57,739 nucleotides of DNA from an uncultured Holophagaceae bacterium (GTDB lineage Bacteria; Acidobacteriota; Holophagae; Holophagales; Holophagaceae). Below, piece by piece: positions 16,328-26,175 of this stretch; positions within the stretch are counted from its first letter, which is position 1, and the number at the start of each line of letters is the position of its first letter. A program made the position numbers and the translations under genes. Location of the stretch: the NCBI GenBank assembly GCA_903843705.1, contig CAIMQW010000168.1, positions 1 to 57,739 of the forward strand, in the 5' to 3' direction. Under the pieces are notes generated by a model. It made no database searches. It was given only the letters and a program-made list of their open reading frames with translations, and was not told the DNA's origin.

Positions 16328-17458
16328 ATGCTCGAACGCCTCGTCCGTATGCTCATCAAGGAGTTCATCCAGGTCCTCCGGAACCCCCGGATGCGGGCGG
16401 TCATCTTCATCGTGCCCGTGGTGCAGGTGCTCGTCATCGGCTACGCCGTGAACACGGACGTGCGCCACGTGCCCCTGGCCGTTTACGACCTGGACCGGAC
16501 CCCCGCCAGCCGCGACCTCCTGGCCCGCTTCGAGGGCTCGGGGTGCTTCGACGTGGTGCGCCGGATCAGCTCGGAGCAAGAGATCCAGGCGGTGCTGGAC
16601 TCGGGTGCCGCCAAGGCCGTACTCCGCTTGAACCGGGGCTTCGCCGAGGACCTCGATGGGAACCGCACGGCCCAGGCCCAGCTGCTGTTGGACGGCTCGG
16701 ACTCCAACACCGCCAGTGTCATCCTGAGCTACGCCTCCCGCATTGCCGCCGACTTCAACCGCGCCCGCATGGAGCAGCGCTTCGCCCGGAGCGCGGGTCT
16801 GCGCCTGGAGGCGGAACCCGTCACGCTGGTCGCCCGGGCCTGGTTCAACCCCAACCTCGACAGCCGCAACTTCTTCGTGCCGGGCGTGCTCGCCATGCTC
16901 GTGGCGGTGATCTCCATCATCCTCTCCAGCATGGCCATCGTCCGTGAGCGGGAGATCGGCACCATGGAGCAGATCATGGTGACGCCCATCGGGCGGCTGG
17001 AGTTCATCCTCGGCAAGACCATCCCCTTCGCCCTCATCGGCTTCGTGGATGTCGCCCTCATCACCCTCGTTGCCGTCTTCTGGTTCCGGGTGCCCCTGCT
17101 CGGCAATCCCCTGATGCTGTTCTTGGGCACAGGCCTCTACCTGCTCAGCACCCTGGGCATGGGCCTGTTCATCTCCACCGTGAGCACCACCCAGCAGCAG
17201 GCCATGATGACGGCCTTCTTCTTCATGCTGCCGGCCTTCATGCTCTCGGGCTTCGTGTATCCCATCGCCAACATGCCCGAGGGCGTGCAGTGGCTCACAT
17301 ACTTGAACCCCCTGCGCTACTACCTGGTGATCATCCGGGGCGTGTTCCTCAAGGGCCTGGGGCCCCAGGTGCTCTGGCCCCAGCTGCTGGCCCTGGCGGC
17401 CCTGGGCGGCACCATGCTGGTGCTTGCGGCAGGGCGCTTCCGGAAGACCATGGCCTAG
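16328..17458 (+). CDS. ABC-2 type permease, YbhR-like
   Basis: The 376-aa protein starts at ATG 16328, with GAGGAGGG just upstream. It has the same layout as the previous permease: an N-terminal helix, a periplasmic domain containing [19 protein letters not shown], and C-terminal helices after [20 protein letters not shown]. The two permeases are clearly paralogous. The operon tetR-hlyD-ATPase-ATPase-permease-permease is complete. The substrate is unknown; YbhGFSR relatives export drugs and cations. Its TAG overlaps the convergent chemoreceptor stop. Confidence 0.9.
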   Translation: MLERLVRMLIKEFIQVLRNPRMRAVIFIVPVVQVLVIGYAVNTDVRHVPLAVYDLDRTPASRDLLARFEGSGCFDVVRRISSEQEIQAVLDSGAAKAVLRLNRGFAEDLDGNRTAQAQLLLDGSDSNTASVILSYASRIAADFNRARMEQRFARSAGLRLEAEPVTLVARAWFNPNLDSRNFFVPGVLAMLVAVISIILSSMAIVREREIGTMEQIMVTPIGRLEFILGKTIPFALIGFVDVALITLVAVFWFRVPLLGNPLMLFLGTGLYLLSTLGMGLFISTVSTTQQQAMMTAFFFMLPAFMLSGFVYPIANMPEGVQWLTYLNPLRYYLVIIRGVFLKGLGPQVLWPQLLALAALGGTMLVLAAGRFRKTMA

Positions 17459-19041
17459 ACCTTGAACTGCTGCATGAGCCCCGAGAGCTGCTCGGCGATG
17501 CGAGCCAGGTCCGAGGCGGTGCGGGCGATCTCGTCCACGGTGAGGGAGACCTCCCTGATGCCACCGGCAGTCTGGGCCGAATGTTGGGCACTCTGGTCGA
17601 TCTGCTGAGCCACTTCCTGGCTGGTGCGCGTCTGCTCGTCCGTGGCCGCCTGGATCTCCCGCATCATGCTGGAGAGGGAGCCAATGAACCCCTGGATCTG
17701 GCTCAGGGCGCGCACGGCCCGCTCGACGGTGGTCTGGCCGTTACTCACGGCCTCCTGGGTGCCCTCAACGATGGCTGAGATCTCCTTGGCGGAGGCGGCA
17801 GAGCGCTCGGCCAGCTTGCGGATCTCCTCCGCGACCACGGCGAAACCCTTGCCCATGGTGCCTGCCTTGGCCGCCTCGATGGCCGCGTTCAGCGAGAGCA
17901 GGTTGGTCTGGCGGGCGATGTCCTGGATGACCTGGACGCCCTGGATGATCCGGCCAGTGGCATCGGTGATGGACTGCATGGAGGCCACCGTGGCCTGGCC
18001 GGCCTCGTTGCCATCCTCGGTAGCCCGCACAGCGTCCTGGGCCTGGGCCTCGGCGCTGCGGACGCTCTGGGAGACCTGCTCGATGGAGGCTGAGAACTGA
18101 GTGATTGCGGCGGCGATGCGTTCCGCCCCGGCCCGCTGCTCCTCGGTGGTGCGCGCGATGGAGGAGGTGGTGGCGGAGAGCTCCGCTGCTGAAGCCGAGA
18201 GCTCGGTGGAACCGCTGGCCACCTGGGTCGCCTCGCCATTGATCCGTTGCACGGTGGTGCGCAGCTGGCCTTCCATGTTGCGGATGGCGGCGAGGACGCT
18301 CTCCTCGGCCCCTGTATGGACATCCACGGCTACGGTGAAGTCGCCCTGGGCCACCTGGCCCACAATGTGGGCCGCGTAGGCGGGCTCGCCGCCGATCTGC
18401 CGGCGCAAGCCTCGGTAAAGATACAGGGCCGAGGCCGTGCCGCCGAGGATGGCCAGCGCACCCACCAGGACCAACCAGAGAACCGCCCTGAAGCGCACCT
18501 CGTCAAAGCGGGTGTCGGCGGCTTTGGCCTCCTCCCGCTTGGCCTCGGCCAGGAGCGCCATGGGTCCCGTGATGCCCTGCACAAGCTTGTCGGATTCATC
18601 GTCCAGGGCGCGGATATCGGCGCCCAGGTCATCGGTCCGCTTGCTCTTCAGGCTGGGCAGCACCTTGCCCTCGAAGTGGAGGATCAGCGCCTCGCAGGCC
18701 TTCTGGGCCGCCGCGCCATGGGCAGCCTGCTTCGGGTCGCTGGCGGCCTTGGTGAGGGCGGCGAAATCCTGCAGGCTCTCCTCCTTGACGACCTTCCACT
18801 TCTTCTCGGTGTCGGCGAAATCGCGGTTGATCACCGCGTCGGCGATGACCTGGTAGAGCTTGGGGCCCATGCCCGCGCCCTCCTCAGCCATCTGGGCCTG
18901 GATGGACTTGGTGGCGCCCTCATCCTGGAGCTGCCCCAGCTCCCACATGAAGCCCATGGCCAGGGCCCCATTGATGAACAGGCAGCCCAGGGTGATGGCC
19001 GTGGATAAGGTCAACTGGCGTTTTAGGGTTAGGGCTGCCAT
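17455..19041 (-). CDS. Methyl-accepting chemotaxis protein
   Basis: The 528-aa protein has a first membrane helix at about 12-33 and a second at about 185-208. The periplasmic domain between them is helical and likely a four-helix-bundle sensor. A HAMP linker (about 209-262) and a long cytoplasmic coiled coil follow. The signalling tip is recognised by [20 protein letters not shown] and [18 protein letters not shown], the CheA/CheW contact region. No C-terminal CheR-binding pentapeptide is visible. ATG 19041 has AGGA 5 bases upstream. The ligand is unknown, and the nearest chemotaxis relative is the CheZ-like gene at 21.7 kb. Confidence 0.93.
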   Translation of the reverse strand: MAALTLKRQLTLSTAITLGCLFINGALAMGFMWELGQLQDEGATKSIQAQMAEEGAGMGPKLYQVIADAVINRDFADTEKKWKVVKEESLQDFAALTKAASDPKQAAHGAAAQKACEALILHFEGKVLPSLKSKRTDDLGADIRALDDESDKLVQGITGPMALLAEAKREEAKAADTRFDEVRFRAVLWLVLVGALAILGGTASALYLYRGLRRQIGGEPAYAAHIVGQVAQGDFTVAVDVHTGAEESVLAAIRNMEGQLRTTVQRINGEATQVASGSTELSASAAELSATTSSIARTTEEQRAGAERIAAAITQFSASIEQVSQSVRSAEAQAQDAVRATEDGNEAGQATVASMQSITDATGRIIQGVQVIQDIARQTNLLSLNAAIEAAKAGTMGKGFAVVAEEIRKLAERSAASAKEISAIVEGTQEAVSNGQTTVERAVRALSQIQGFIGSLSSMMREIQAATDEQTRTSQEVAQQIDQSAQHSAQTAGGIREVSLTVDEIARTASDLARIAEQLSGLMQQFKV

Positions 19042-19231
19042 GGCGTCCTTTCAAGGATTTCACAGGATCTAACCAAGGAGGAGGGGGCTGGCCCGCAGGC
19101 CCACAAACCGGGCCACGCTGCAGGATGCCTTCAACCGGCCAAGTCCTACCACCTACTGGTCGGCTGATGCCACCGAGCTCGTAAATCTTGTGCCTAACCT
19201 TTGGCTGGGCCAAAAACCCGGAGGGCCGTGG

Positions 19232-20011
19232 CTAATCGAACCGGAAACTCGCCAAGCTGAGGCTCCCCAGCTGCCACTGGTCAAAGATCACCTCGGCGGG
19301 GGTGCTGCCCCCCGCGCCCATTGCCACGAACAGCGGATCCAGGTGCTCAGAGGTCGGGACGGATTCCGTGGCCCCGGGAGCCTGCTTCCAGTCTGCGATG
19401 GACCCGCCCGCGGCCAGGCGCTCCCGGAGCCAGCCCTCGAAGGCCGTGGCCCAGGTCCTGGGGCCGGTGGCCTCGGCCCAGTCCAGGAGGCGGAGGTTGT
19501 GTACCACGCCGCCGCTGCCGAGGATCAGGACCCCGCGCTCCCGCAGGGGGGCCAGGGCGCGACCCGCGGCCAGCAGCTGCTCCGGGGTCCGGGGCCTTGG
19601 CAGGGAAAGCTGCACTACCGGCACCTTCGCGTCGGGGTAGAGGGCGCGCAGCGGCACCCAGGCGCCGTGATCCAGAGGGCGCTCGGGATCCAGCACCGCC
19701 TCGAGGCCGGCCCCGCGCAGCAGGGCCGCCGCCTCCGCAGCCAGGGGCGGAGCCCCCGGTGCTGGGTAGTCCAGCGAGTAGAGCTCTGCCGGGAAGCCGC
19801 CGAAGTCGTGGATGACGCCCGGCACCTCCGCCGAGGAGAGGCGGAAGGGACCCTCCGCCTCCCAGTGGGCGGAACAGACCAGGATGGCGCGCACCTCGGG
19901 CAGGCCCCGACCCAGGGAGCCCAGCAGCTCCGCCCAGGCGCCGCCCTCCAGGGCGAGCATGGGAGAGCCGTGCGCGAGAAAGAGGGAGGGAAGAACCACT
20001 GATTCGCTCAT
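19232..20011 (-). CDS. LigB-type extradiol dioxygenase, YgiD-like
   Basis: The 259-aa protein matches the class III extradiol dioxygenase family that includes DOPA 4,5-dioxygenase and E. coli YgiD. Likely metal-binding and catalytic motifs are FLAHGSPML, CSAHWE, VIHDFGGFP, LDHGAWVPL and GSGGVVHNL, with SEHLDPLFVAMGAG near the C-terminus. The family opens catechol rings, but many bacterial members have no known natural substrate. The Shine-Dalgarno before ATG 20011 is weak. It is divergent from pdxJ with 110 bp between the starts. Confidence 0.85.
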   Translation of the reverse strand: MSESVVLPSLFLAHGSPMLALEGGAWAELLGSLGRGLPEVRAILVCSAHWEAEGPFRLSSAEVPGVIHDFGGFPAELYSLDYPAPGAPPLAAEAAALLRGAGLEAVLDPERPLDHGAWVPLRALYPDAKVPVVQLSLPRPRTPEQLLAAGRALAPLRERGVLILGSGGVVHNLRLLDWAEATGPRTWATAFEGWLRERLAAGGSIADWKQAPGATESVPTSEHLDPLFVAMGAGGSTPAEVIFDQWQLGSLSLASFRFD

Positions 20012-20121
20012 GCGTAATGATCCGATGATTAATTAGGTGTTGCGACTCTTTTTTATGTCTTAGCCCTGCAGGACCCCTCGCCAAGGGTTAAGCTAGCTCA
20101 GAGCATCCTTCGGAGCGCGCC

Positions 20122-20850
20122 TTGAACCTCAGGCTTGGTGTCAATGTCGACCATGTGGCAACCCTCCGGCAGGCTCGGGGCGGTCATGAGCCCGAGCCGG
20201 TGACGGCCGCCCTGCTGGCCCAGGGCGCGGGGGCTCATGGCATCACCGTCCATCTGCGGGGCGACCGCCGCCACATCCAGGAGCGAGACCTGCGCCTCCT
20301 GAAGGAAGTGCTGGCTGTTCCCCTGAACGTGGAGTGCGCGGCGACACCCGAAGCCCTGGAGGCAGTGCTTCCCGTGAAGCCCACCTGGGTGACCCTGGTC
20401 CCCGAGAGCCGCGAGGAACTCACCACCCAGGGCGGGCTCGACGCCATCTTCCTGCAGGGCATGCTGAAGCCCGTCGTCCGCGAGCTGCGCAGCGCGGGCA
20501 TCCGGGTCAGCCTCTTCGTAGATCCAGTCCTCGACCAGGTCAAGATGGCGGCCAAGCTCGAAGCGGATGCCGTGGAGCTGAACACGGGCACCTACAGCGA
20601 GCTGCCCATGGACGCCGACGCCACGCTGGAGATCGGCCGCCTTCGCGATGCCGCCCGACTGGCCAGCCGCCTGGGCCTGCGGGTGCTCGCCGGACACGGC
20701 CTGAGCCCGCAGAATGTCGGGCCGGTGTGCGCCATCCCGGAGATCGAGGAGCTGAACATCGGCCATAGCCTCATTGGGAGGGCCGTGCTGGTGGGGCTGG
20801 AGCGGGCCATTCAGGAAATGGTCCAGGCCATGGGAGAGTTCCGGGCATGA
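20122..20850 (+). CDS. pdxJ: Pyridoxine 5'-phosphate synthase
   Basis: The 242-aa protein condenses 1-deoxyxylulose 5-phosphate with 3-amino-2-oxopropyl phosphate in vitamin B6 synthesis. Family motifs include LGVNVDHVATLRQARGG, HLRGDRRHIQERD, LNVECAAT, VELNTGTYSE and AGHGLSPQNV. The start is TTG 20122, with GGAG 6 bases upstream; no ATG fits. Its last four bases overlap the DUF4388 gene start (ATGA), so vitamin B6 synthesis is transcribed with two signalling-type genes. Confidence 0.95.
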   Translation: MNLRLGVNVDHVATLRQARGGHEPEPVTAALLAQGAGAHGITVHLRGDRRHIQERDLRLLKEVLAVPLNVECAATPEALEAVLPVKPTWVTLVPESREELTTQGGLDAIFLQGMLKPVVRELRSAGIRVSLFVDPVLDQVKMAAKLEADAVELNTGTYSELPMDADATLEIGRLRDAARLASRLGLRVLAGHGLSPQNVGPVCAIPEIEELNIGHSLIGRAVLVGLERAIQEMVQAMGEFRA

Positions 20851-21665
20851 GCAACCTCCGGGGCACCCTGGATAGCATCTCCCTCCTGGATGTGGCCCAG
20901 CTGCTGAATGCCAATCGCAAGACGGGCATGCTGCAGGTGAGCTGTGGCCGGGCCAGTGGGGTGTTGTACTTCTCCTCCGGAAATGTCATCCATGCCGAGA
21001 CCCTCTCGGCCCAGGGCGAGTTGGCGGCTTTCGAGATCCTGGAGTGGGCCTCAGGGCAGTTCGAGTTCCTGACCACCCAGGTGCAGTCCCCCGTCTCCAT
21101 CCGACGCACGGTGCCGGACCTGCTCATGGACTCGGTCCGTCTGCAGGACAGCCGCCGACGCCTGAATACCATCTTCCCCAATATGAACGCGGTGCCCTGG
21201 CCCACCCTGCCATCTCCGCAACTCTTCGAAGGGCTTAAGTTGTTCGCCGAGGATCGAAAGATCATGCCCCTGTTCGACGGCTACCGGGACTTCCTGGACG
21301 TCATGGGCGCCTCGGGTCACCATGACGTGGCTGTCCGACAAGCTGCTTCGCTCCTCCTGGATGCCGGGAGGCTCGAAGTTCTCGATCCGACCGTCTGCGT
21401 CCGGTTGGTCCAACTCAAAGGAGGCCTCTTCCGGAAGGCCCGGCACCTGGAACTGCCGAAATCCATGGAGACCTCCTGGACGGCTATGGGGCCCTACCAG
21501 CGGGGCGTCCAGCATCTGCGCATACTCTGGCCCAAGGGGCCTGCAGTGGAGCGGGTGGAGTTTCAACTGGGGCTCCCGGATCTTGAGATGGCTGTCCCAC
21601 GAGAACTCATGCAGGCCTGGGGACTTTCCGAAGGATCTCTTGTTAACGTGAGGCCCGCACCCTGA
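20847..21665 (+). CDS. DUF4388 (PATAN-like) domain protein
   Basis: The 272-aa protein begins with about 90 residues of DUF4388/PATAN type: LRGTLDSISLLDVAQLLNAN, then KTGMLQV, GVLYFSSGNVIHAETL and GELAAFEILEWASGQFEF. Such domains occur in cyanobacterial PatA and in many delta-proteobacterial and acidobacterial signalling proteins, where they are thought to mediate protein contacts. The remaining 180 residues show no motif I know. It is coupled to pdxJ upstream and lies 18 bp before a CheZ-like gene, hinting at a chemotaxis or motility role. Confidence 0.75.
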   Translation: MSNLRGTLDSISLLDVAQLLNANRKTGMLQVSCGRASGVLYFSSGNVIHAETLSAQGELAAFEILEWASGQFEFLTTQVQSPVSIRRTVPDLLMDSVRLQDSRRRLNTIFPNMNAVPWPTLPSPQLFEGLKLFAEDRKIMPLFDGYRDFLDVMGASGHHDVAVRQAASLLLDAGRLEVLDPTVCVRLVQLKGGLFRKARHLELPKSMETSWTAMGPYQRGVQHLRILWPKGPAVERVEFQLGLPDLEMAVPRELMQAWGLSEGSLVNVRPAP

Positions 21666-21683
21666 AGCCAACCCGGAGTCGCC

Positions 21684-22613
21684 ATGACTGAGCCGCATGA
21701 AGATCAGCCCCAGACCGACCAGCCCGAGAATCTGGTGGCTGATTTTCAGGCCCGTCGGGAGCGGCTCGACCAGAGGCTGCTGAGCCTCGAACAACTCATT
21801 GGGGATCTCCGTAGCGAGCTCCAGGGCGATTCCCAGGCCAGCCTGCACCGGCTGGCGGAAGCCGCCCAGGACATGGCCAACGGCCGGGTCTATCAGAAGA
21901 TCGACATCGAGGCCAAGGGGGAGCTGGGTGCGCTGGTCACCAGCATCAACCAGACCCTCCTGAACCTGCAGCAGCTCGATGCCTCGGTGAAGCACCAGAG
22001 CACCCAGGTGCCCGAACTCGCCTCCCAGCTGGACGCCATCACCACGGACACCGAGGAGGCCACCCAGAGCGTGATGAACCGCCTGGACGCCCTCATGGCC
22101 GCCTCGGATGAAGCCACCCGGGCCCTTCAGGCCTGCCAGGAGGCGGGTCGGCAACGGGAGGAGCACCAGGCAAACCTGCACACCTCGGTGTCGGCCTTCC
22201 TGGAACGCGCCGCCGCCGGCGAGGATCCTAACGTCCTGGCCCAGGAGATCCTGGAGTATCTCTTCGCCCATCAGCTCGCCACGCCCAGCGCCGAGGAGGA
22301 CCTGGCTCCGGCCAAGCGTCTCTTGCAGACCGTTAGCGACGAGTCCTTCGAGATCCTGAACATCCTCCAGTTCCAGGACATCACCCGCCAGAAGATCGAA
22401 AAGGTCGTCACCTTGCTGAAGCAGTTCCAGGGCGGCCTGAACCGTCTGCTGGTCATCTTCAACATCAACGCCGGCGATGCCAACGAAGGCGTCTTCGCCG
22501 ACCGCAAAGTCGCCACCCAGGACCACATCTTCGATACCAGCCTCGAAGCCGACAGCCGCAAAGACAGCGTCGATGACATCATCGCCCAGTTCAAGAAGGC
22601 CGGCGGGAACTAG
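21684..22613 (+). CDS. cheZ: HAMP-CheZ-like protein phosphatase
   Basis: The 309-aa protein is soluble. Residues about 55-100 (LAEAAQDMANGRVYQKI, then GELGALVTSINQTLLNL) read as a HAMP domain. The second half is CheZ-like: a long helical hairpin, the catalytic motif QFQDITRQKIEKVV in which Asp232 and Gln236 match E. coli CheZ Asp143 and Gln147, and a C-terminal peptide DSVDDIIAQF like the CheY-binding tail VDDLLDSLGF. It should dephosphorylate a CheY-type response regulator. HAMP fused to a cytoplasmic CheZ is unusual. ATG 21684 has GGAG 5 bases upstream. Confidence 0.8.
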   Translation: MTEPHEDQPQTDQPENLVADFQARRERLDQRLLSLEQLIGDLRSELQGDSQASLHRLAEAAQDMANGRVYQKIDIEAKGELGALVTSINQTLLNLQQLDASVKHQSTQVPELASQLDAITTDTEEATQSVMNRLDALMAASDEATRALQACQEAGRQREEHQANLHTSVSAFLERAAAGEDPNVLAQEILEYLFAHQLATPSAEEDLAPAKRLLQTVSDESFEILNILQFQDITRQKIEKVVTLLKQFQGGLNRLLVIFNINAGDANEGVFADRKVATQDHIFDTSLEADSRKDSVDDIIAQFKKAGGN

Positions 22614-22617
22614 GCCT

Positions 22618-23304
22618 TCAGACGATCACAACCTCGAGCTCGCCGAGGCCGTCGATGCCGCAGCGGATGCGGTCGCCGGGGACGAGCGGGCCGACGCCAG
22701 CAGGGGTGCCGGTGTAGATGAGGTCGCCGGGGGCCAGGGCCACGAACCGGGAGATGTGGGCGATGACCTCGGGCACGCTCCAGATGAGCTGGTCCAGGTT
22801 CCCCCGCTGGCGCTCGGTGCCGTTCACGGACAGCCAGATCGCCCCTGCCGAGGGATGCCCGGAGGTCGTCGCGGGAGTGATCGGAGAGATGGGTGCGGAC
22901 TGGTCGAAGCCCTTGGCCGTGTCCCAGGGCTGGCCCTTGTCCTTGGCCTTGGCCTGCAGGTCCCGGCGGGTCAGGTCGATGCCCACGGCGTAGCCGAAAA
23001 CGCACCGCTCGGCCTCGGCGGCGGGGATGTCGCGGCCGCCCTGGGCCAAGGCCACCACCAGCTCCACCTCGTGGTGGAGGTTCGCCGTAGCGGGCGGGTA
23101 GGCCACCGCGCCGCCCCCTGGCACCACCGCGTCCTGCGGCTTGCCGAAAAAGAAGGGCGTCTCGCGGGTGGGATCGCTGCCCATCTCCCGGGCGTGGTCA
23201 GCGTAGTTGCGGCCAATGCAGTAGATACGTCGCACGGGGAAGAGCGCCGCTGTGCCGTGAACCGGAATGGCGGGCGAGGGGGGAACGGGGATCACGGCTT
23301 CCAT
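22618..23304 (-). CDS. Fumarylacetoacetate hydrolase family protein
   Basis: The 228-aa protein has the FAH fold signature of the YcgM/FAHD1 type: IYCIGRNYADHAREMG, FFFGKPQDAV, the metal site HHEVELVVAL with GYAVGIDLTRRDLQ, and the C-terminal GDLIYTGTPAGVGPLVPGD. Members hydrolyse or decarboxylate acylpyruvates and oxaloacetate-like compounds using Mg2+ or Mn2+. ATG 23304 has GGAG 7 bases upstream. Its gene lies 23 bp after xerC in the same direction, and its end is only 4 bp from the convergent cheZ-like gene. The exact substrate is not deducible. Confidence 0.88.
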   Translation of the reverse strand: MEAVIPVPPSPAIPVHGTAALFPVRRIYCIGRNYADHAREMGSDPTRETPFFFGKPQDAVVPGGGAVAYPPATANLHHEVELVVALAQGGRDIPAAEAERCVFGYAVGIDLTRRDLQAKAKDKGQPWDTAKGFDQSAPISPITPATTSGHPSAGAIWLSVNGTERQRGNLDQLIWSVPEVIAHISRFVALAPGDLIYTGTPAGVGPLVPGDRIRCGIDGLGELEVVIV

Positions 23305-23327
23305 GGCTGGGCTCCGGTGGCGGGGGG

Positions 23328-24245
23328 TCAGGGTTTGTCGGTCCGGGCCCGGGGGTGGGCCTTCTCGTAGGACCGGGCCAGTTCTTCCAGGCCGAGATGA
23401 GTGTAGCGCTGGGTGGTGCTGAGGCTGGCGTGGCCGAGCAGCTCCTGGATCGCGCGCAGGTCCATGCCGCGGTTGAGAAGGTGGGTGGCGAAGCTGTGCC
23501 GCAGGGCATGGGGGCTGATGCGCGACCGCAGGGCCGCCGAGTCCAAGGCCGTGCGCAGCAGGGCCCGGACGCTGGTGGGGGTGAGCCGCCCTCCCCGCTG
23601 GTTCAGGAAGATCGCCGGGCTGGGCGGGAGCACCTTGGCCGCCAGGAAGGCTGACCGGTGGCTGAGGTAAGTCTCCAGGACCGCCGCGGCGTGCACGTGG
23701 TAGGGCACCAGCCGCTCCTTGCGGCCCTTGCCCAGGACGCGCAGGGTCCGCTCCTCCGGAAGCAGATCCTGCAGGTCCAGACCGACCAGCTCCGAGACCC
23801 GCAAACCCGAGGCGTAGAGCAGCTCCAGGAGGCAGGCTAGGCGGGCGGTGGGGAAGTCTGTGGGCGGCGGTAGGTCCAGCAGGGCCGCGCTCTCACCTTC
23901 GGTCAGGAAGGCGGGCAGCCGCTTGGGCAGGCGGGGATTCCGCAAGCCCGTGGCTGGATTCCTCGGAATGCGCCCCGTCTCCCAGAGCCACTTGAAGAAG
24001 CTGCGCACCGTCGAGAGGATTCGGGCCTGGCTGGCGGGATCCAGGCCCCGGTCCCCCATCTCCAGGGCAAAGCCCCGCAGAGTCCGGGGACTGATCTCCC
24101 AGGTTTCCCATCGGGCGCGGAGGGCATGGTCCCGAAGTTTGTCCAGATCTCCCTTCTGAGCCCTTGCCGTGTGGGGAGATACGCCTCGGGCCCGCTGTTC
24201 GAGGTGGAAGGCCTGGATTCCTTCAACCAGCATCGGCCTGTCCAT
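23328..24245 (-). CDS. xerC: XerC/XerD-type tyrosine recombinase
   Basis: About 305 aa, the usual Xer length. The N-terminal SAM-like domain is followed by the catalytic domain with Arg in YASGLRVSELVGL, Lys in GKGRKERLVP, HALRHSFATHLL, LLGHASLSTTQRYTHL and the nucleophile Tyr in the last motif. The set is complete, unlike the odd recombinases at the left edge. Its probable role is resolving chromosome dimers at dif with FtsK. Start codons at 24257, 24245 and 24233 are all possible; 24245 is a compromise. It is divergent from the acyl-CoA ligase gene. Confidence 0.88.
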   Translation of the reverse strand: MDRPMLVEGIQAFHLEQRARGVSPHTARAQKGDLDKLRDHALRARWETWEISPRTLRGFALEMGDRGLDPASQARILSTVRSFFKWLWETGRIPRNPATGLRNPRLPKRLPAFLTEGESAALLDLPPPTDFPTARLACLLELLYASGLRVSELVGLDLQDLLPEERTLRVLGKGRKERLVPYHVHAAAVLETYLSHRSAFLAAKVLPPSPAIFLNQRGGRLTPTSVRALLRTALDSAALRSRISPHALRHSFATHLLNRGMDLRAIQELLGHASLSTTQRYTHLGLEELARSYEKAHPRARTDKP

Positions 24246-24287
24246 CCCTGTTACCATGCGGTCAAATCCCCAATCCCTGGAGTCATT

Positions 24288-26102
24288 GTGGCGCAGCCAA
24301 TCGAAACGATTGCCCAACTTTTCTATCAGGCCGTGAAGCACAACCTCCCCGATGCCCTGGCAGTCAAGCGCGACGGGGCCTACGTGCCCATCTCCCACAC
24401 AGAAGTCGTGGCCCGGGTCGAACGGCTCGCGCTGGCCATGACGGCCCGGGGTCTCGTGGCCGGAGACCGAGTGGCGATCCTCTCCGAGAACCGCCCCGAG
24501 TGGTTCATCTCCGATTTCACCTGCGCGATCCTGGGCCTGCCGGACGTCACCATCTACGCCACGCTCAACCCCGCGCAGGCGGCCTTCATCCTCCGGGACA
24601 GCCAGTCCCGCTGGGTGCTCTGCTCCGACCGGGGCCAGCTGGACAAGGTTCTGGCTCACTGGGACACCCTGCCGGGCCTGGAGGCGGCGGTGCTGTTTGA
24701 CGGTGAACTGCCGGAGGGCACCGGCCGGAATCTGGTCACCTGGGCCACGCTCATGGCGGAGGGCCTAACCATGGAAGCCCGGCGTCCCGAGGTGCGCGCT
24801 TGGGGCGAGCAGCGGAAGGCCTCGGACCTCCTCACCCTCATCTACACCTCGGGCACCACCGGCGATCCCAAGGGCGCCATGCTCACCCACGGCAACCTGG
24901 TCTCCAACGTGCTCACCTCCCTCGAGGCCGTCCACATGAAGGAGGGACACCGCGCCCTCAGCTTCCTGCCGCTCACCCACATCTTCGAGCGCATGGCCGG
25001 CCAGTTCCTCATGGTTCAGATCGGCGCCTCCATCTATTACGCCGAGAGCGTGCTCACCGTCGCCGCGGACCTCATGGAGGTGCAGCCCACGGTCATCGCC
25101 TCGGTGCCGCGCATCTACGAGAAGATCTTCGGCCGCATCTATGAGGGCGTGGCCTCGGCCAGCGCCGTGAAGCGGCTGATCTTCCACTGGTCCATGGAGG
25201 CCGGCCGCAGTGTGGTGAGGGACCTCTACGAGGGCCGGAAGCCCAGCGGCTGGAATGGCTTCCGCTACGGCATCGCCCGGAAGCTGGTCTTCGACAAGAT
25301 CGCGGCCCGCCTCGGCGGCCGCTTTGAGCTGGCCGTCAGTGGGGGCGCGCCCCTGGGGCCCCGGATCATGGAGTTCTTCTGGATCGTCGGCCTTCCCATC
25401 CTCGAAGGCTACGGCCTCACGGAGACCAGCCCGGTCATCACCATCAACCGCTTCGGGGAGGTCGTGCCGGGCTGCGTGGGGCGCCCCCTCTACAAGGACT
25501 GTGAGGGTCGGCCCTTTGTGAAGATCGCCGAAGATGGCGAGATCCTCTGCCAGGGACCGAACGTCATGGTGGGCTACTGGAACAACGAGAAGGCCACCCA
25601 GGAAGCCATCGATGACGACGGCTACTTCCACACCGGCGACATCGGCCACATGGACGATCAGGGGCGCCTCTACATCACGGACCGCAAGAAGGAACTCATC
25701 ATCACCAGCGCCGGCAAGAAGGTGGCCCCCCAGCCCATCGAGAACATGCTGAAGGAGGACAAGTACGTCTCCCAGGCGGTCCTGATCGGCGACCAGCGGA
25801 ACTTCATCAGCGCCCTGATTGTGCCCAATTTTGATGGCCTGATCCGCTGGGCCGGCTACAAGAAGATTTCGTTCACCACGCCCAGCGAACTCATCCAGAA
25901 CCCTCTGGTGCTCGCGAAGATGGCCAGTCGGCTGGAGCGGATCAACCAGCACTTGTCGAACTTTGAGCGCGTGAAGAAGTTCACGCTCCTGGCGGAGGAA
26001 ATGACCCTGGAAGGCGGCCAGCTGACCCCCTCCCTCAAGGTGAAGCGCCGGATCGTCAACCAGCTGTATGCCAGCCAGATCGAGGGTATGTACGGCGCCT
26101 GA
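24288..26102 (+). CDS. Long-chain fatty acid-CoA ligase (AMP-forming)
   Basis: The 604-aa protein starts at GTG 24288, with GGAG 5 bases upstream. Adenylation motifs are present: LIYTSGTTGDPKGAMLTHGN, GYGLTETSPVI, YFHTGDIG, YITDRKKELIITSAGKKVAP and a C-terminal region ending in KVKRRIVNQLY. It resembles the FadD15/long-chain acyl-CoA synthetase group of about 600 aa, which activates fatty acids to acyl-CoA for degradation or lipid synthesis. It stands alone and divergent from xerC, so no pathway partner is visible beside it. Confidence 0.93.
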   Translation: MAQPIETIAQLFYQAVKHNLPDALAVKRDGAYVPISHTEVVARVERLALAMTARGLVAGDRVAILSENRPEWFISDFTCAILGLPDVTIYATLNPAQAAFILRDSQSRWVLCSDRGQLDKVLAHWDTLPGLEAAVLFDGELPEGTGRNLVTWATLMAEGLTMEARRPEVRAWGEQRKASDLLTLIYTSGTTGDPKGAMLTHGNLVSNVLTSLEAVHMKEGHRALSFLPLTHIFERMAGQFLMVQIGASIYYAESVLTVAADLMEVQPTVIASVPRIYEKIFGRIYEGVASASAVKRLIFHWSMEAGRSVVRDLYEGRKPSGWNGFRYGIARKLVFDKIAARLGGRFELAVSGGAPLGPRIMEFFWIVGLPILEGYGLTETSPVITINRFGEVVPGCVGRPLYKDCEGRPFVKIAEDGEILCQGPNVMVGYWNNEKATQEAIDDDGYFHTGDIGHMDDQGRLYITDRKKELIITSAGKKVAPQPIENMLKEDKYVSQAVLIGDQRNFISALIVPNFDGLIRWAGYKKISFTTPSELIQNPLVLAKMASRLERINQHLSNFERVKKFTLLAEEMTLEGGQLTPSLKVKRRIVNQLYASQIEGMYGA

Positions 26103-26175
26103 AGGCCGGATCACCCCTCTGTCCCGACACCCGTTCTGGTAGCCTTGACGATCATTCCCGCTCAAGAGGATCGTC

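Noticed and set aside
23328..24245. XerC-like gene considered as a phage or integron integrase
   Set aside because: Its length, complete catalytic set and lack of mobile-element neighbours fit a housekeeping Xer recombinase better.
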